Shown: positions 8,969-20,604 of the stretch, in pieces
Numbering within the stretch: the stretch's first letter is position 1
Layout: each line of letters opens with the position of its first letter
Source: Pomphorhynchus laevis
Lineage: Eukaryota > Acanthocephala > Palaeacanthocephala > Echinorhynchida > Pomphorhynchidae
Length of the DNA stretch: 64,000 bases
Direction: 5' to 3'
Assembly: GCA_012934845.2 (NCBI GenBank)
Contig: WNNJ02000547.1
Span: forward strand, 45,539 to 109,538
Notes under the pieces: model-generated
The model's database searches: none
The model's input: only the letters and a program-made list of their open reading frames with translations
Told to the model about the DNA's origin: nothing
Made by a program: the position numbers and the translations under genes

Positions 8969-11385
8969 CGATCTCGCTCCTAAGCATACTTTTCGTCTTA
9001 GTCTATTCAATACTCGCTCCATTCTTCATAAAGCTGATATGCTTCTCGATATCTTCGATCAATTATCTATCGATATTCTCTGCATTACCGAATCCTGGCA
9101 CACTGACTCCGACGATCTTGCTATTCGTCGTCTATGTCGCTCTGGTTGTTCTCTAGTTGAATCAGCTCGTCAAATTACATCTCATATATCTACTGCGTCT
9201 AACCATGGCGGTATTGTTGCCATTGCTCGTCACCCAATGTCTTTACGTAAAATCAACGTTAACATCCGTTACACCTCGTTCGAATTACTCATATGCAGAT
9301 TATCAACGCCTTTCCCTCTGGAACTTGTGATTGTATACCGTCCAGGTTCAGTTGCCCCATCACGTATCTTCTTTAACGACCTTGCAGATCTAATGTCTCA
9401 CTGTTCATTGTCTTATACTCCTTCTTTTGTTCTCGGTGACTTTAACATTCGTCTTGATCGCCCGTCTGACTCTGACTCTATCACTTTAACTAATCTTTTT
9501 TCTGATTTTAACTATAAATTACTTTCAACAAGCCCAACTCATATTCTCGGCGGTGCTCTCGACATCATTGTTGTTCCTAACTGCTTCAATGACTATACCT
9601 CCTCGTCAATTACTGATCCTGGTTTGTCCGATCATTTCCTTGTCACTCTTACTCTTACTCGTCCCCATCCTCTTTCTCCGCCTTTACCGTTATCTACACC
9701 AAGTCGACCCTGGAAGCTTCTCGATATCCCTATTCTCTGCACAGCCTTACTCAATTCTTCACTCTTTTCACTTCCTCTTAACTATCTCTCTCCCGATGAT
9801 CTCTGCATTCTGTTTGATTCTGAACTTACGTCGATCCTCAATAACCTTCTACCTAGTCGACTTCGACGTTCCCAGCGCTTGCGCCATGCTCCCTGGTTCG
9901 ATTCTGACTGTAGTTTTTCTAAGCGTCGACTCCGTCACTCTTTTCGTATGTATAAACGCTTTCTTAAACGTTCACCCAACTCACTCCCTCCAAATCTTCG
10001 TGATTCCTACTTTTCTCAACGCCGTTCACATCTCATTCTTATACGTACTAAACGTACTCTCTTTTGGCGAAATCAACTCGAGTCATCTTCCAACTCGAAA
10101 TCTCATTGGAAAATCTTAAACTCAATTATTTCACGATCATCTACCCCTTGTAATATAAATCCTGATGAATTTTCTTCTTATCTACAAACTAAGCTATCTA
10201 ATTTACTTTCCCTACTACCCATAGCCCCCTTGTACCCACTCTTATCTTTAAATACTTCCCTCCCAGAACTATTCCACCTTCTTCCCGTTTCGTCTGATGA
10301 AGTTTCTTCGGTTCTGCTGTCATTAACTAATAAAACCTCTCCTTCTGACCCAATTCCCACTCACTTGCTTAAAAATATCTGCTCCGTTATCTTACCCTTC
10401 CTAACCACATTGTTCAACTCGTCCATCCGTAGCCGTACATTTCCTTCCATCTGGAAATGCGCCACTGTTCGTCCTCTCATCAAAAAGCAATCTCTCGACT
10501 CCTCACTACCATCGTTCGTACCGTCCTATTTCACTTCTCCCAACCCTTTCTAAACTCTTTGAGCGTCTCGTTCTTAAGCAAGTTAATACATATCTCTTTT
10601 CCTCTAACTTGTTTCCTCCCTTCCAAGCCGCTTTTCGCTCTAATCACTCTACTAAAATTGCCTGTCTCAAAGTTTATAATGACTTACTAATCTCGCGCGA
10701 TCATAAATTATGTAGTGTCATAGTTTCTCTTGATCTATCGTCTGCTTTTGACATCGTCGATCACTCGATTCTTCTCCATCGCCTTCGTCATGATTATGGC
10801 TTCTCATTACGTACTGTATCATGGTTTTCTTCATATCTATCAAATCGTACATTTCGCATATATTCTAACTCTTCTCTCTCCCATCCTTTATCCATCCCGA
10901 CCGGTGTTCCACAAGGCTCCGTATAAGGGGCTATGCTTTTCTCTCTTCTTCTCGGTGACTTGTCTTCGATTTCTCAAAAATTTAACTTCCATGTTACGCA
11001 ATATGCTGATGACATTCTCATCTATGCTCACGCACCTGCTTATCGTATTCATGATCTTAGTGTTTCTGTTTCCAGCTGTCTTGTCTCAATTTCCAATCAT
11101 CTTTCTTCTCTTCGCCTTTCTCTGAATCCTGATAAATCTAAAATTATGTGGATCCTACCTCGAAGCTTCGGCGTAGAACCTCCTTCCGTATCATTAAATT
11201 CTACAATTCTTCCTATCGTTGATAATCTCGTTTTCCTAGGCTTTCATTTCGACAACCGAATTTCACTTAAACATTTCATTAGTGATAAAGTACGCTCATC
11301 TACCTTGATACTCCGCAATCTCCATCAAGCTCGTAGATTGATCGATTTCACTTGTATGACTCTCATATCTTCTCTTCTTTTTACA
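8931..11385 (+). pseudogene. A ORF2: APE endonuclease and reverse transcriptase
   Basis: The first 540 codons are open from ATG 8931. Endonuclease motifs appear in order: FNTRSI, ITESWH, VYRPG, GDFNIRL and LSDHFLV, as in LINE APE nucleases. The RT part shows LDLSSAFDIVDH near 10725, GVPQGSV near 10905 and YADDILIY near 11000. A frame change occurs around 10520, and an in-frame TAA at about 10927 replaces the codon before the usual GPLLF. The protein would nick genomic DNA and copy element RNA at the nick. The last part of the RT is missing at the R1 junction. Two kilobases of A/B relatives elsewhere share the same protein family. Confidence 0.85.
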
Positions 11386-14300
11386 CAAATTACAATAAAT
11401 TCGATTATAAGATTACAAGATTCGATTACAAGGGATTAACCCAGGGTGTGCATCTCATCCACACGAAAATGCCTCGAGGAAAGCCAAGTACGGTTAGCAA
11501 ATGTTGTGGTTGCAATGGCCCAAATGCAAGATGTCGCGGGTGTCGATGTGCGAAAGCGGATCGCCCCTGTATAAACTGCTCTGCTGCTCAGTGTACCAAC
11601 AACCTTTCCGCGACTGAACTTCTCATCGATCTCAATCCCACTCACACTTCCGCAGAAAACAATGATATTGACCCACCACGTCTCGATTACGGTACCCAAG
11701 ATAGAATCAAAATGAGCTCTGATACCGACAGTATCGTGTTTACGAGAGATGATCACCCTATGCGTAATAACGGTGAAAACAACAGTGTTTCGCCCTTCAA
11801 CGTACACACTGCTCAAGCGAATGACCAACCTATTACGACAAACTCGTCTTTCAAAATTCAGATAGACTTCGTATATGGTAAAGTAATTCACTGGAAACCC
11901 GAAAATTTAGAACTTCCCAAATGCAACGCCAGTAACGCGTTTATTGACCAACTAACCGACCTATACAATATGGCCACTTACGGGAAAGACACGCCAACTT
12001 TTGATGCACTAAAAGCCGCAACCGTCCTCGCGAGATGCGTGCTGCAGCCGATTAAAACTCGAAAAACAGCAATGATTCGCAAAACTTTGGAGCGTCGAAT
12101 CAGTCTATGGAAATGTCGAGAAATTCTTGAGCTATACAAGGAGGCCCAAATCCTACAATCTCGACGCACGTTAGTCGTCCGCAACAGCTCTAGCAACGAC
12201 TGGAAAAGAAAATATTGCCATCTTGTCTGTAAAAACAAACTAACTGCGGCTACTCATTTACTTGAAGACCACGAAACGAATGGTTGTCTATCACCTCACG
12301 TCCTGATCGGAGACAAAACCGTAAAACAACACCTAGAAGCCCTTCATCCTGAGCCTGCCGATGCGGATCCCGATGCCCTGCTTCAAGAAAGGCTTCCCAG
12401 TGCCCTGCCTCACCACTCATCAATGTTCCTTTCCATCTGTGCGATAGACATCCAAAGATCGGCGAAATCGACTTTTGGTTCGGCTGGACCATCCGGCATG
12501 GACGCGATTTTATGGAGACGTATGCTGACCGCTTTCGGAATGCATTCACAAAAGCTAGCGGAGAGTCTTGCTTCCTTGGCCATTTGTATCGCAACGGAGC
12601 GGATGCCCACCGGTTGTTTGGAAGCATTCATTGCCGGTCGTCTGGTCGCTATTCCGAAAAAATCCGGTGGTATACGTCCAATCGGTATTTCAAACGTGGA
12701 TAGACGCATTATTTCACGGACAATCCTGCGTCATATAAAATCTGACCTTCAAGAAGCCGCCGGAACTACGCAGTTGTGTGCCGCCCAACGAAATGGCATC
12801 GAATTTGCCATTCACTCACTACGCAAACGATTTCATGAAAATTCCGAAAACGCTCTTATGTGTATCGATGCTAGCAACGCTTTTAACCGCCTGAATCGTC
12901 GAGTCGCTCTGGCAAATATGAAATTTATTTGCCCAGCTCTTAACGTCGCATTTCGCAACATATATTCGGGTGACGCTCAGCTTGTCATCGAAGATGAATC
13001 GATTTATTCAAGAGAGGGGGTAACTCAAGGAGACCCCTTCGCAATGGCCGTTTTTGCCATGTCCTCGATTCCACTAATCAAGCTCATACAGTCGAAATGC
13101 CCAGACACTCTGCAACGATGGTACGCCGATGACGCAAACTTCGTCGGTTCCTTATCGTCGTTAAAAACAGCTTGGCATATCTTGACTACGCGCGGGCCTC
13201 ATTATGGCTATTACGTAAATCCATCGAAAACCAATATCTTGGTACATAATATAGAGCGTCATGACGGATCTCACGATTTTATCTCTGACAGCTTTCCGTA
13301 CGTTACAATACGTAATGACTTTGTCAACATCCTTGGTTCCGCCATCGGTACTGAAGATTGTTTATCACAGTTTGTCGCTCGAAAGATTTCTTCGGCTGTA
13401 AATTTGGTTTCCCGACTTGCAGATGTCTGCTCAGCGGATCCGCATGTTGGTTATACAGGACTTATCAAATCACTGCAATGGAAATGGACTTTTCTATTCA
13501 GAACGACGCCTTGCACCGCTGCCAACGTTAATCCGTTGCACGGCATGTTACTCGATCAAATCCTGCCCCAAATTACAAAACACGATCTGCCTGATCCAAT
13601 CAACAGCATATTGACAAGTCCTATTAAAATGGGTGGCATTGGCATTATGGATCCTATATTTACCTTTAAGTCTGATCTCGAAGCCTCGGAGCATATGTGC
13701 TCCACTTATTCATTTGGGCTCAAGGGCGAGGGATTAAAGTCGTTACAGCAAACCTATGCAGCTCAAATCGCCAAGACGCGCAAAGATGCATTCACACTCC
13801 GACTTAACCAAGCTCTTCGTTTTGTTCCCGAAATTACCAAACGTGCACTTGAATATGCCAAGTACCCCGGCTCCTCAAACTGGCTCACTGCTGGTGCTTC
13901 TGAAGAGCTCCACCACCACCTTTCTGCGAGTGAATTTCGAGATGGCATCGCAACGCGCTATGGATTTGAACCACCAGACATGCCCGCCCTGTGTATCTGC
14001 AAAGAAGAAACAAGCCTTAGTCACGTGCTCTCTTGTAAACGTGGAGGCTTCCAGATCGTGCGACACAATATCATTCGCGACATCCTCGCTGACGAGCTTA
14101 GTTCGGTCTGTTATGGGGTTGCAACCGAACCCACACTAACTGCAGTCAATGATCCCTCGTGTCTCGAAAGGGCATCAACTTGCTGCGACACCAACGCAAG
14201 ACTAGATGTAATCTGTACGGGCCTATCAGTAGACCGCTTCCAGCGAACGTTCTTCGACGTTTCCGTTTTTAACAACCATGCTGGTTCCTACTCCGCGTCG

Positions 14301-14840
14301 GCAGAAAACGCTTTTGCATACCACGAAGCCCGGAAGAGCTCAAAATACTCTGAAAGAATCACCCAAATCGAAAGGGGATCGTTTATACCCTTCATCCTAT
14401 CTGCGTCTGGAGGTCTGGGAAAATGTGCACTTTCGGCCTTGCAGCGGATCGCACAACTCAAGTCAATAAACAACGATCAGATTTCGTACAGCCAACACAT
14501 ACAGCGAATCAAAACAAGATTGAGTATAGCCATATGCCGTGCATCCTCTTTGTGCATAAGGGGCTTCCGATCCAGCAAGGGGCATCCCGTATACTCAGCA
14601 GACAACCATCAAGCTGATACAATATCCAAAAAGACATCTAATCGCCAAGCTACAGATAGCCCGAATCCGTCGAACAATGCTCGAGCGATCCGATGGAATG
14701 ATGAAGACGGCGGCACGTTGTGTACCTCCCTTGTGGATCTAAAGTAAAAAAAAATATTCTGGAATTTAATTAACCTGGCCCATTTGGGGGAACCTGTTTT
14801 TCTGTACAAATAAATCTAGTATTATTATAAAAAAAAATTA
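11386..14840 (+). mobile_element. R1: CXC-RT-RLE retroelement, open copy
   Basis: The element starts where homology of A to its sister copy at 32444 ends (about 11385). It contains a short leader, one long open gene, and a 3' region with GGCCCATTTG (from 14777) and an A-rich tail. The family is recognisable as an RLE-type LINE lineage common in marine invertebrate genomes; that statement is recall, not a search. Neither a matching target duplication nor the missing A tail was found on the right, so a deletion or rearrangement probably accompanied or followed insertion. Confidence 0.8.
11469..14747 (+). CDS. Retroelement polyprotein: CXC cluster, RT, CCHC and R2-type endonuclease
   Basis: An open frame of 1092 codons from ATG 11469; codons in frame upstream of this belong to the leader and the A element, and R3 starts with the similar MARGK. 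Residues 12-42 form a C-x-C-x6-C-x2-C-x-C-x6-C-x2-C-x4-C cluster like CXC zinc domains. RT motifs are CIDASNAFNRLNRR (A), EGVTQGDPFAMA (B), WYADDANFVG (C) and YYVNPSKT (D). Near residue 840 a C-x-C-x7-H-x3-C knuckle leads into RHNIIRD, ARLDV, FFDVSVF and KYSER, the acids and lysine of a PD-(D/E)XK nuclease as in R2. It would nick a target and reverse transcribe its RNA there. All catalytic residues look intact, so it may be functional or very young. Confidence 0.88.
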   Translation: MPRGKPSTVSKCCGCNGPNARCRGCRCAKADRPCINCSAAQCTNNLSATELLIDLNPTHTSAENNDIDPPRLDYGTQDRIKMSSDTDSIVFTRDDHPMRNNGENNSVSPFNVHTAQANDQPITTNSSFKIQIDFVYGKVIHWKPENLELPKCNASNAFIDQLTDLYNMATYGKDTPTFDALKAATVLARCVLQPIKTRKTAMIRKTLERRISLWKCREILELYKEAQILQSRRTLVVRNSSSNDWKRKYCHLVCKNKLTAATHLLEDHETNGCLSPHVLIGDKTVKQHLEALHPEPADADPDALLQERLPSALPHHSSMFLSICAIDIQRSAKSTFGSAGPSGMDAILWRRMLTAFGMHSQKLAESLASLAICIATERMPTGCLEAFIAGRLVAIPKKSGGIRPIGISNVDRRIISRTILRHIKSDLQEAAGTTQLCAAQRNGIEFAIHSLRKRFHENSENALMCIDASNAFNRLNRRVALANMKFICPALNVAFRNIYSGDAQLVIEDESIYSREGVTQGDPFAMAVFAMSSIPLIKLIQSKCPDTLQRWYADDANFVGSLSSLKTAWHILTTRGPHYGYYVNPSKTNILVHNIERHDGSHDFISDSFPYVTIRNDFVNILGSAIGTEDCLSQFVARKISSAVNLVSRLADVCSADPHVGYTGLIKSLQWKWTFLFRTTPCTAANVNPLHGMLLDQILPQITKHDLPDPINSILTSPIKMGGIGIMDPIFTFKSDLEASEHMCSTYSFGLKGEGLKSLQQTYAAQIAKTRKDAFTLRLNQALRFVPEITKRALEYAKYPGSSNWLTAGASEELHHHLSASEFRDGIATRYGFEPPDMPALCICKEETSLSHVLSCKRGGFQIVRHNIIRDILADELSSVCYGVATEPTLTAVNDPSCLERASTCCDTNARLDVICTGLSVDRFQRTFFDVSVFNNHAGSYSASAENAFAYHEARKSSKYSERITQIERGSFIPFILSASGGLGKCALSALQRIAQLKSINNDQISYSQHIQRIKTRLSIAICRASSLCIRGFRSSKGHPVYSADNHQADTISKKTSNRQATDSPNPSNNARAIRWNDEDGGTLCTSLVDLK

Positions 14841-15956
14841 TTATTGCTGTAGGATGCTTGCTATATAGGTGGATACGTGCAAATGGATAGCATCAACTAA
14901 CTAGTATAAACATTGGACTTCATAAGAGGTCACCATCCAGTAGATTTAGTTTACTTGCTTTGCCATTTATATGCATTTGAAAAGTTTGGAGTTGATAGCT
15001 GACTAAAGTGCTCAGCAACATTCATGATTCCATATATTATTACAAGACTTTGACACCTTATAGCATAAGTGTCGAGTTCATATAAGCTGATAGGTCATTT
15101 TTTAATGTTTTTATCCTCGTGGGCCGCACAAAAAAACATGGTCTTAAAAACTGATTTTTTAAAGATACATATTTCGATGCAATTCAAAACGCATAGATTA
15201 GTTGTATTAAGATATCTTATGAAAAATCTGTACATGCAGATAAATCAAATCAGTTACGTATTTAATCTAATTATAAAATTGGAAAAAATTGAATTATATG
15301 GAAATACAATTATAATTATTTTTTTGTATGAAACTTGTTGCTTGAAGTTTCGTCTTCTATAAAGCGGTCAAAGTCAGAGGTCAACTGTATGGAAGCAAGC
15401 AACTATATGGAAGCAAGAAATATTCATAAAAGAAGACATCTGTTTTTCCGACAACCTTGATCTGAAGTTATTTTTATTAAGCTACATGTATGAAAAAAGC
15501 TTTGCACATAGATAGGTATATTCAAACGCATAAAATATTCGATGCAAAATTTTTTATCTCTTGGTATTTCTCACTTGAGTAAGAATATGTAGCAGATACG
15601 GCTACTTCTTGATATTTTCCTCTAGAGACAGTGTCATTTCCAAGATCAATTAATTTCAATTGGAGTTCTAGGGTGCGTTTACAGCAGAGAAAGCAAAGAG
15701 ATTTATAAAGAGATAAAAGGCGGTATCGTTGTGTTCTAAGTTTTCAGAACGTTTGACAAATTCGGAATTGGTATCATCTACTTTAGATATATGCGTAAAA
15801 AATCAAGATCATGATAATGTTGTTTCAATTTTAAGCAGCATAAAAATGCATTAAGGTGTTTTCGTTTAAATGTGGTCTGAAAACGGAAAGTTTAACTCTA
15901 AAACGTGCATTTTCATCACATATGCTTATTGTCTATTTATCTTTCTTTTGTAAAAA
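14841..15956. other. Mostly unannotatable spacer with a P2 3'-end relic
   Basis: No coding signature was recognised. The open frame at 15069-15362 lacks known motifs. Around 15240-15290 the sequence resembles the very 3' end of P2 (compare 23650-23700), suggesting a small PLE relic on the minus strand. The rest is probably old, decayed sequence. Confidence 0.45.
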
Positions 15957-18900
15957 AGGATTTATTTTAACGTGGCAAATGCGTGCCAGCGCACGCTTAC
16001 ATGACCACAACAAAACAAGACTGTGAATCAGGTGTCGAGAAGGTGTGAACGGAGGAGGTGTTTGAATGTGATAAAGGAGGGGGCGCGGCGGACGTCGAGA
16101 GGGAGTTGATTCCAGGCGAGTGAGGCGGCGACGAGGAAGGATCGGAGACCGTAGTTGTTGGAGTAATTAGGAACGTGGAGTAAGAGGGTATAACAGGAAC
16201 GAAGCGATAGCGAGGTGGGGCGAGTATCGTCTAAGAAAGGAAGGTTGATGAACGATGGGGAGCCGACAGCGATGAGATGAAAGGTAACGAGAAAAAAGCG
16301 GAGTTTGATGCGGATGTGGACGGTGGGCCAGGAGAATTTGGCAAAATATGTGGATGTGTGGTCGAAGCGACGGAGACGAAAGAGCACTCGAACGGCGGTG
16401 TTGATTATTCGCTGTAGGAGTAGGATGATGGATTTTAGAGAATTGGCGAAAAGGCTAAGGCAGTAATCGATTTTAGGGAAAAGAAGCGATGAAAGAAGAG
16501 ACATACAAGAACGGAAGTCGATAAGGGGGCGGATACGGCGGATGTCACGGAGAATTAAGTTAGATGAGCGGACCTTGTCACGGACGAAGGGTTTAAGGAA
16601 AGGTGATCATCGAAATGGAAGCCTAAGAAAGTGAGATTGTGGACTATGGGGATGATCGATGAGGCAAAATATACAGTGGGAGGAGATATGTTTGGTTTAC
16701 GGGGAAGGATCCACATTATTTTGGACATTTCGGGTTTAAAGCGAGATGGAGATTGGAGAGACGTTCGTAGATAGAAGAAAGACAGTTAACGGCAGAAATA
16801 CCGATATCGTGAATGCGATGTGCGGGTGCATGAGCATAGATTAGAATGTCATCGGCGTATTGCATGATCTCAAAGGAGTAAGGTTTGATAAACGGAGATA
16901 GATCGCCAAGCAGAAGAGAGAAAAGCAGGGGACCTAGGACTGAACCTTGTGGGACCCCGCAAAAAATAGGGATGGGATGGGAGGATGATGAATTAGAACA
17001 GACGCGAAAGGAACCGTCGGATCGATATGAGGCGAACCATGCTACGGAGGAAGAAAAGCTGTAATCATAACGAAGGCGAGAAAGGAGGACGGAGTGGTCG
17101 ACAATGTCGAATGCGGAGGAGAGGTCGAGGGAGATGAGAACACTATATAGAGCCTTGTCTCGAGAAATGAGTAAGTCGTTGTACACTTTTATGCATGCGA
17201 TTTCTGTCGAGTGATTAGAGCGGAAAGCGGATTGGAAAGGAGGGTACAGATTGAATGAGGAGAGATAAGCGTTAATTTGTAATAAGATGAGGCGTTCTAA
17301 GAGCGTAGAAAGAGTAGGGAGTAGTGAAATGGGGCGATAGATAGAAGGGATGGAGGGGTCGAGCGATTGTTTCTTAAGGAGGGGACGAACGATTGCGGAT
17401 TTCCAGTGTGAAGGGAAGATACGACTGCGGATGGACGAGTTAAACAAGGTTGTGAGAAATTGGGATATCGATGAGCATATAGATTTTAATATGTGTGTAG
17501 GCAGGGGATCGGTAGGTAAGGTTTTGTTGGGCAAGGACATGAGGACAGATGATACTTCTGTAGGTGAGACAAGGAGAAGATGAAAGAGTTCCGGAAGGAT
17601 GAGAGTAGACTGGGCAGAGTGGAATAGGATGGAGACCGGGGTGTAAGAGAGCAACGTGGGTACTTTAGTCTGGAGAAATGACGAATAATCATTGGCATTG
17701 ATGTTGCACGGCGAAGAGGAGCGAGCAAGGATTGATTTAAAAGTATGCCAGAGTGTCTTAGAGTTGAATGAAGTGATGATTTTGTGCTGCCAGAAGGAGT
17801 TGCATTGGGTACGTAGTAGGTTGATATGAGACCGGCGAAGAGCAAGTTAGGAATCACGGAAAGACGGAGTGATCGAGCGGAAATCGCGTCTGAGAGAGCG
17901 GTGATAGACTCGAAAAGCATGGCGGAGTCGACGCTTTGATAGTAGGCATTGGATGTCAAACCATGGGGCACGGTGCAAGCGACGGTGTGGGTGAGACTTG
18001 AAGGGCAAGAGAATATCGAGAGTGGATGTGAGTTCAGAGTCGAAAAGAAAGGCGAGATCGTGAGGAGATGAATATGTTATTGTGGGTAATGTGATATAGA
18101 TGATTTGAGTAAGGCAGAGCGGAGAAGGGAGAGGTCAAGATTTCTTCAAGGGCGACGTAGGATTGTATGTGTGTGAGGAGGGGTGTAGTTGTTTGTGCGA
18201 TCAAGGGTGATAAGAAAGTGATCGGATTGACAAGGATCAGAGATGGACAGTGAGGTGTGGGCAGCAAAATGATCGGGGACAGCGATTATGTCGAGTTCCC
18301 CACTAAGTATATGTGGTGTGGGGGCAGTGGAGATTAGTTTGTAATTGTAGTTGGATAGAATGTTGATGAAGCGGATGGAATCTGTGGAAGAGGGGCGGTC
18401 TAGGCGGATATTGAAGTCGCCTAGAACGAGTGAAGGGTTTGAGGACAAAAAACAATGAGAGAGGAGGTCAGCAGTTCGGTAAAAAATAAGGCAGTAGAAG
18501 CTGATGAACCAGGACGGTATACAATGGCGAGATCTGGAGTGATCGGGTTAGAATAACGACAAGTTAGCAATTCTAAAGAGCAAGGACTGAAAGGGGGATT
18601 GATTTTGCGAATAGACGCGGGGTAACGCGCGAATGCGACGATGCTGCCATGATTAGAGAATTTAGAAGGGCATGAGCTGAGGGTGCGGGCGGATTCGACT
18701 AGGGAGCAACCGGTAGAGAGCAGACGGCGAATGGAAAGGTCGTCGGAATCTGAGTGCCAGGATTCGGTGACGCAGAAGAGATCGATGGATTGTTTGGTGA
18801 ATAGGTTGAGGATAAGATTGGATTTATTGAGAATAGATGAAGAGTTGAGGAGGACGAGACGGAAACCGTGTGTTGTGGCGAAAGAGTCTAATGGAGAAGA
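15957..18900 (-). mobile_element. B2: longest single-orientation B copy (APE and RT), L2-like LINE
   Basis: On the minus strand, APE motifs (VLGDFNIRLDRPSSTDS near 18430, then a SDHFLIT box) precede RT: LKKQSLDPS, YRPISLLP, LDLSSAFDIVDHSV, GVPQGSVLGPLLFSLLLGD and YADDILIYAHAPAHR near 16850. The 3' end at 15957 carries the GCGTGC/GCACGC hairpin (15981-15996) and an A-rich tail. Similarity to other copies ends near 18900, just inside the ORF2 start, so ORF1 is missing. Several frame changes, including a base loss near 16600, show it is dead. Confidence 0.85.
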
Positions 18901-19214
18901 TTATCTTTTGTAGATTATTATTTAGAGCGTTCGCGTGGGATGTTAGATTTATTACAAATGTCATTATTTTTCCACAATGTATCACTAATAACTTTTACAA
19001 AATCCATCTTTTCAGTTTTGCTGTCAATAAAATACGTAATGTCTTTAAATAATCAGTTGAAGCTCTTCAAAACGTTATGACAAGAACCTCTGAATAGTAA
19101 GAAATATCTTTAACTTTAGAGTTTATATGTTGAGGAAGAGCAATGATTATTAAGAGCCCGTGAACAGATTATATTAACTATATGGTGACAGTTTTTAATC
19201 ACATCAGACGTTTT
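18901..19214. other. Spacer between two B copies, nothing recognised
   Basis: AT-rich sequence with no coding or repeat family signature. It separates B2 from the oppositely oriented B3. Confidence 0.45.
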
Positions 19215-20597
19215 TTAAACTACTCCCTACTCTTTCTAAGCTCTCAGAACGCCTCATCTTAATACAAATCAACGCTTATCTCTCCTCATTCAATCTGTAC
19301 CCTCCTTTCCAATCCGCTTTCCGCTCTAATCACTCGACAGAAATCGCATGCATAAAAGTGTACAACGACTTACTCATTTCTTGAGACAAGGCTCTATATA
19401 GTGTTCTCATCTCCCTCGACCCCTCCTCCGCATTCGACATTGTCGACCACTCCGTCCTCTTTTCTCGCCTTCGTTATGATTACGGATTTTCTTCCTCCGT
19501 AGCATGGTTCGCCTCATATATATCCAACCGTTCCTTTTGCGTCTGTTCTAATTCATCATCCTCCACTCCCATGCCTATTTTTTTGCGGGGTCCCACAAGG
19601 TTCAGTCCTAGGTCCCCTGCTTTTCTCTCTTCTGCTTGGCGATCTATCTCCGTTTATCAAACCTTACTCCTTTAAGATCATGCAATACGCCGATGACATT
19701 CTAATCTATGCTCATGCACCCGCACATCGCATTCACGATATCGGTATTTCTGCCGTTAACTGTCTTTCTTCTATCTACGAACGTCTTTCCAATCTCCATC
19801 TCGCTCTAAACCCCGAAATGTCCAAAATAATGTTGATCCTTTCCCGTAAACCAAACATATCTCCTCCCACTGTATATTTTGCCTCATCGATCATCCCCAT
19901 AGTCCACAATCTCACTTTCTTAGGCTTCCATTTCGATGATCACCTTTCCCTTAAACCCTTCGTCCGTGACAAGGTCCGCTCATCTAACTTAATTCTCCGT
20001 GACATCCGCCGTATCCGCCCCCTTATCAACTTCCGTTCTTGTATGTCTCTTCTTTCATCGCTTCTTTTCCCTAAAATCGATTACTGCCTTAGCATTTTCG
20101 CCAATTCTCCAAAATCCATCATCCTACCCCTACAACGAATAATCAACACCGCCGTTCGAGTGCTCTTTCGTCTCCGTCGCTTCGACCACACATCCACATA
20201 TTTTGCCCAACTCTCCTGGCCCACCATCCACATCCGCATCAAACTCCGCCTTCTTCTCGTTACCTTTCGTCTCATCGCTGTCGGCTCCCCATCGTTCATC
20301 AACCTTCCTTTCTTAGACAATACTCGCCCCACCTCGCTATCGCTTCGTTCCTGTCATACCCTCTTACTCCACGTTTTTAATTACTCCAACAACTACGGTC
20401 TCCGATTATTCCTCTTCGCCGCCTCACTCGCCTGGAATCAATTCCCTCTCGACGTCCGCCGCGCCCTCTCCTTTATCAATTCAAACACCTCCTCCCTTCA
20501 CACCTTCTCGACACCTGATTCACAGTCTTGTTTTATTGTGGTCATGTAAGCGCGCGCTGGCACGCATTTGCGACGTTAAAATAAATCCTTTTTTTAA
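19215..20597 (+). mobile_element. B3: L2-like LINE, RT half with 3' end
   Basis: A 5'-truncated B insertion starting at the RT palm. It has a broken GVPQGSVLGPLLF region, then 289 open codons from 19680 beginning at the catalytic box (MQYADDILIYAHA) and running through the C-terminal extension. The 3' end shows the conserved hairpin near 20550 and TTAAAATAAAT tail. With B2 it forms a large inverted repeat: about 1.4 kb of near-identical sequence in opposite orientation. Confidence 0.85.
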
Positions 20598-20604
20598 GAC
20601 AACT

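Larger units (their letters stand above)
7541..11385 (+). mobile_element. A: L2-like LINE with ORF1 and APE-RT ORF2, 3' end lost
   Basis: A leader from about 7541, a zinc-finger ORF1 and an overlapping ORF2 with apurinic-type endonuclease and RT form a standard two-ORF LINE. Comparison with the copy at 32444-33790 shows that the element ends abruptly near 11385, where R1 begins; the remaining 3' portion is not found after R1. The RT motifs (LDLSSAFDIVDH, YADDILIYAHA) place it near the L2/CR1 group. Confidence 0.85.

Noticed and set aside
15069-15362. 97-codon open frame as a gene
   Set aside because: A/T-rich sequence gives such frames by chance; no recognisable domain or signals.
15957-20597. 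Twin-priming inversion formed by B2 and B3
   Set aside because: Both copies possess their own 3' ends and overlap widely in element coordinates, so they are two separate insertions in opposite orientation.
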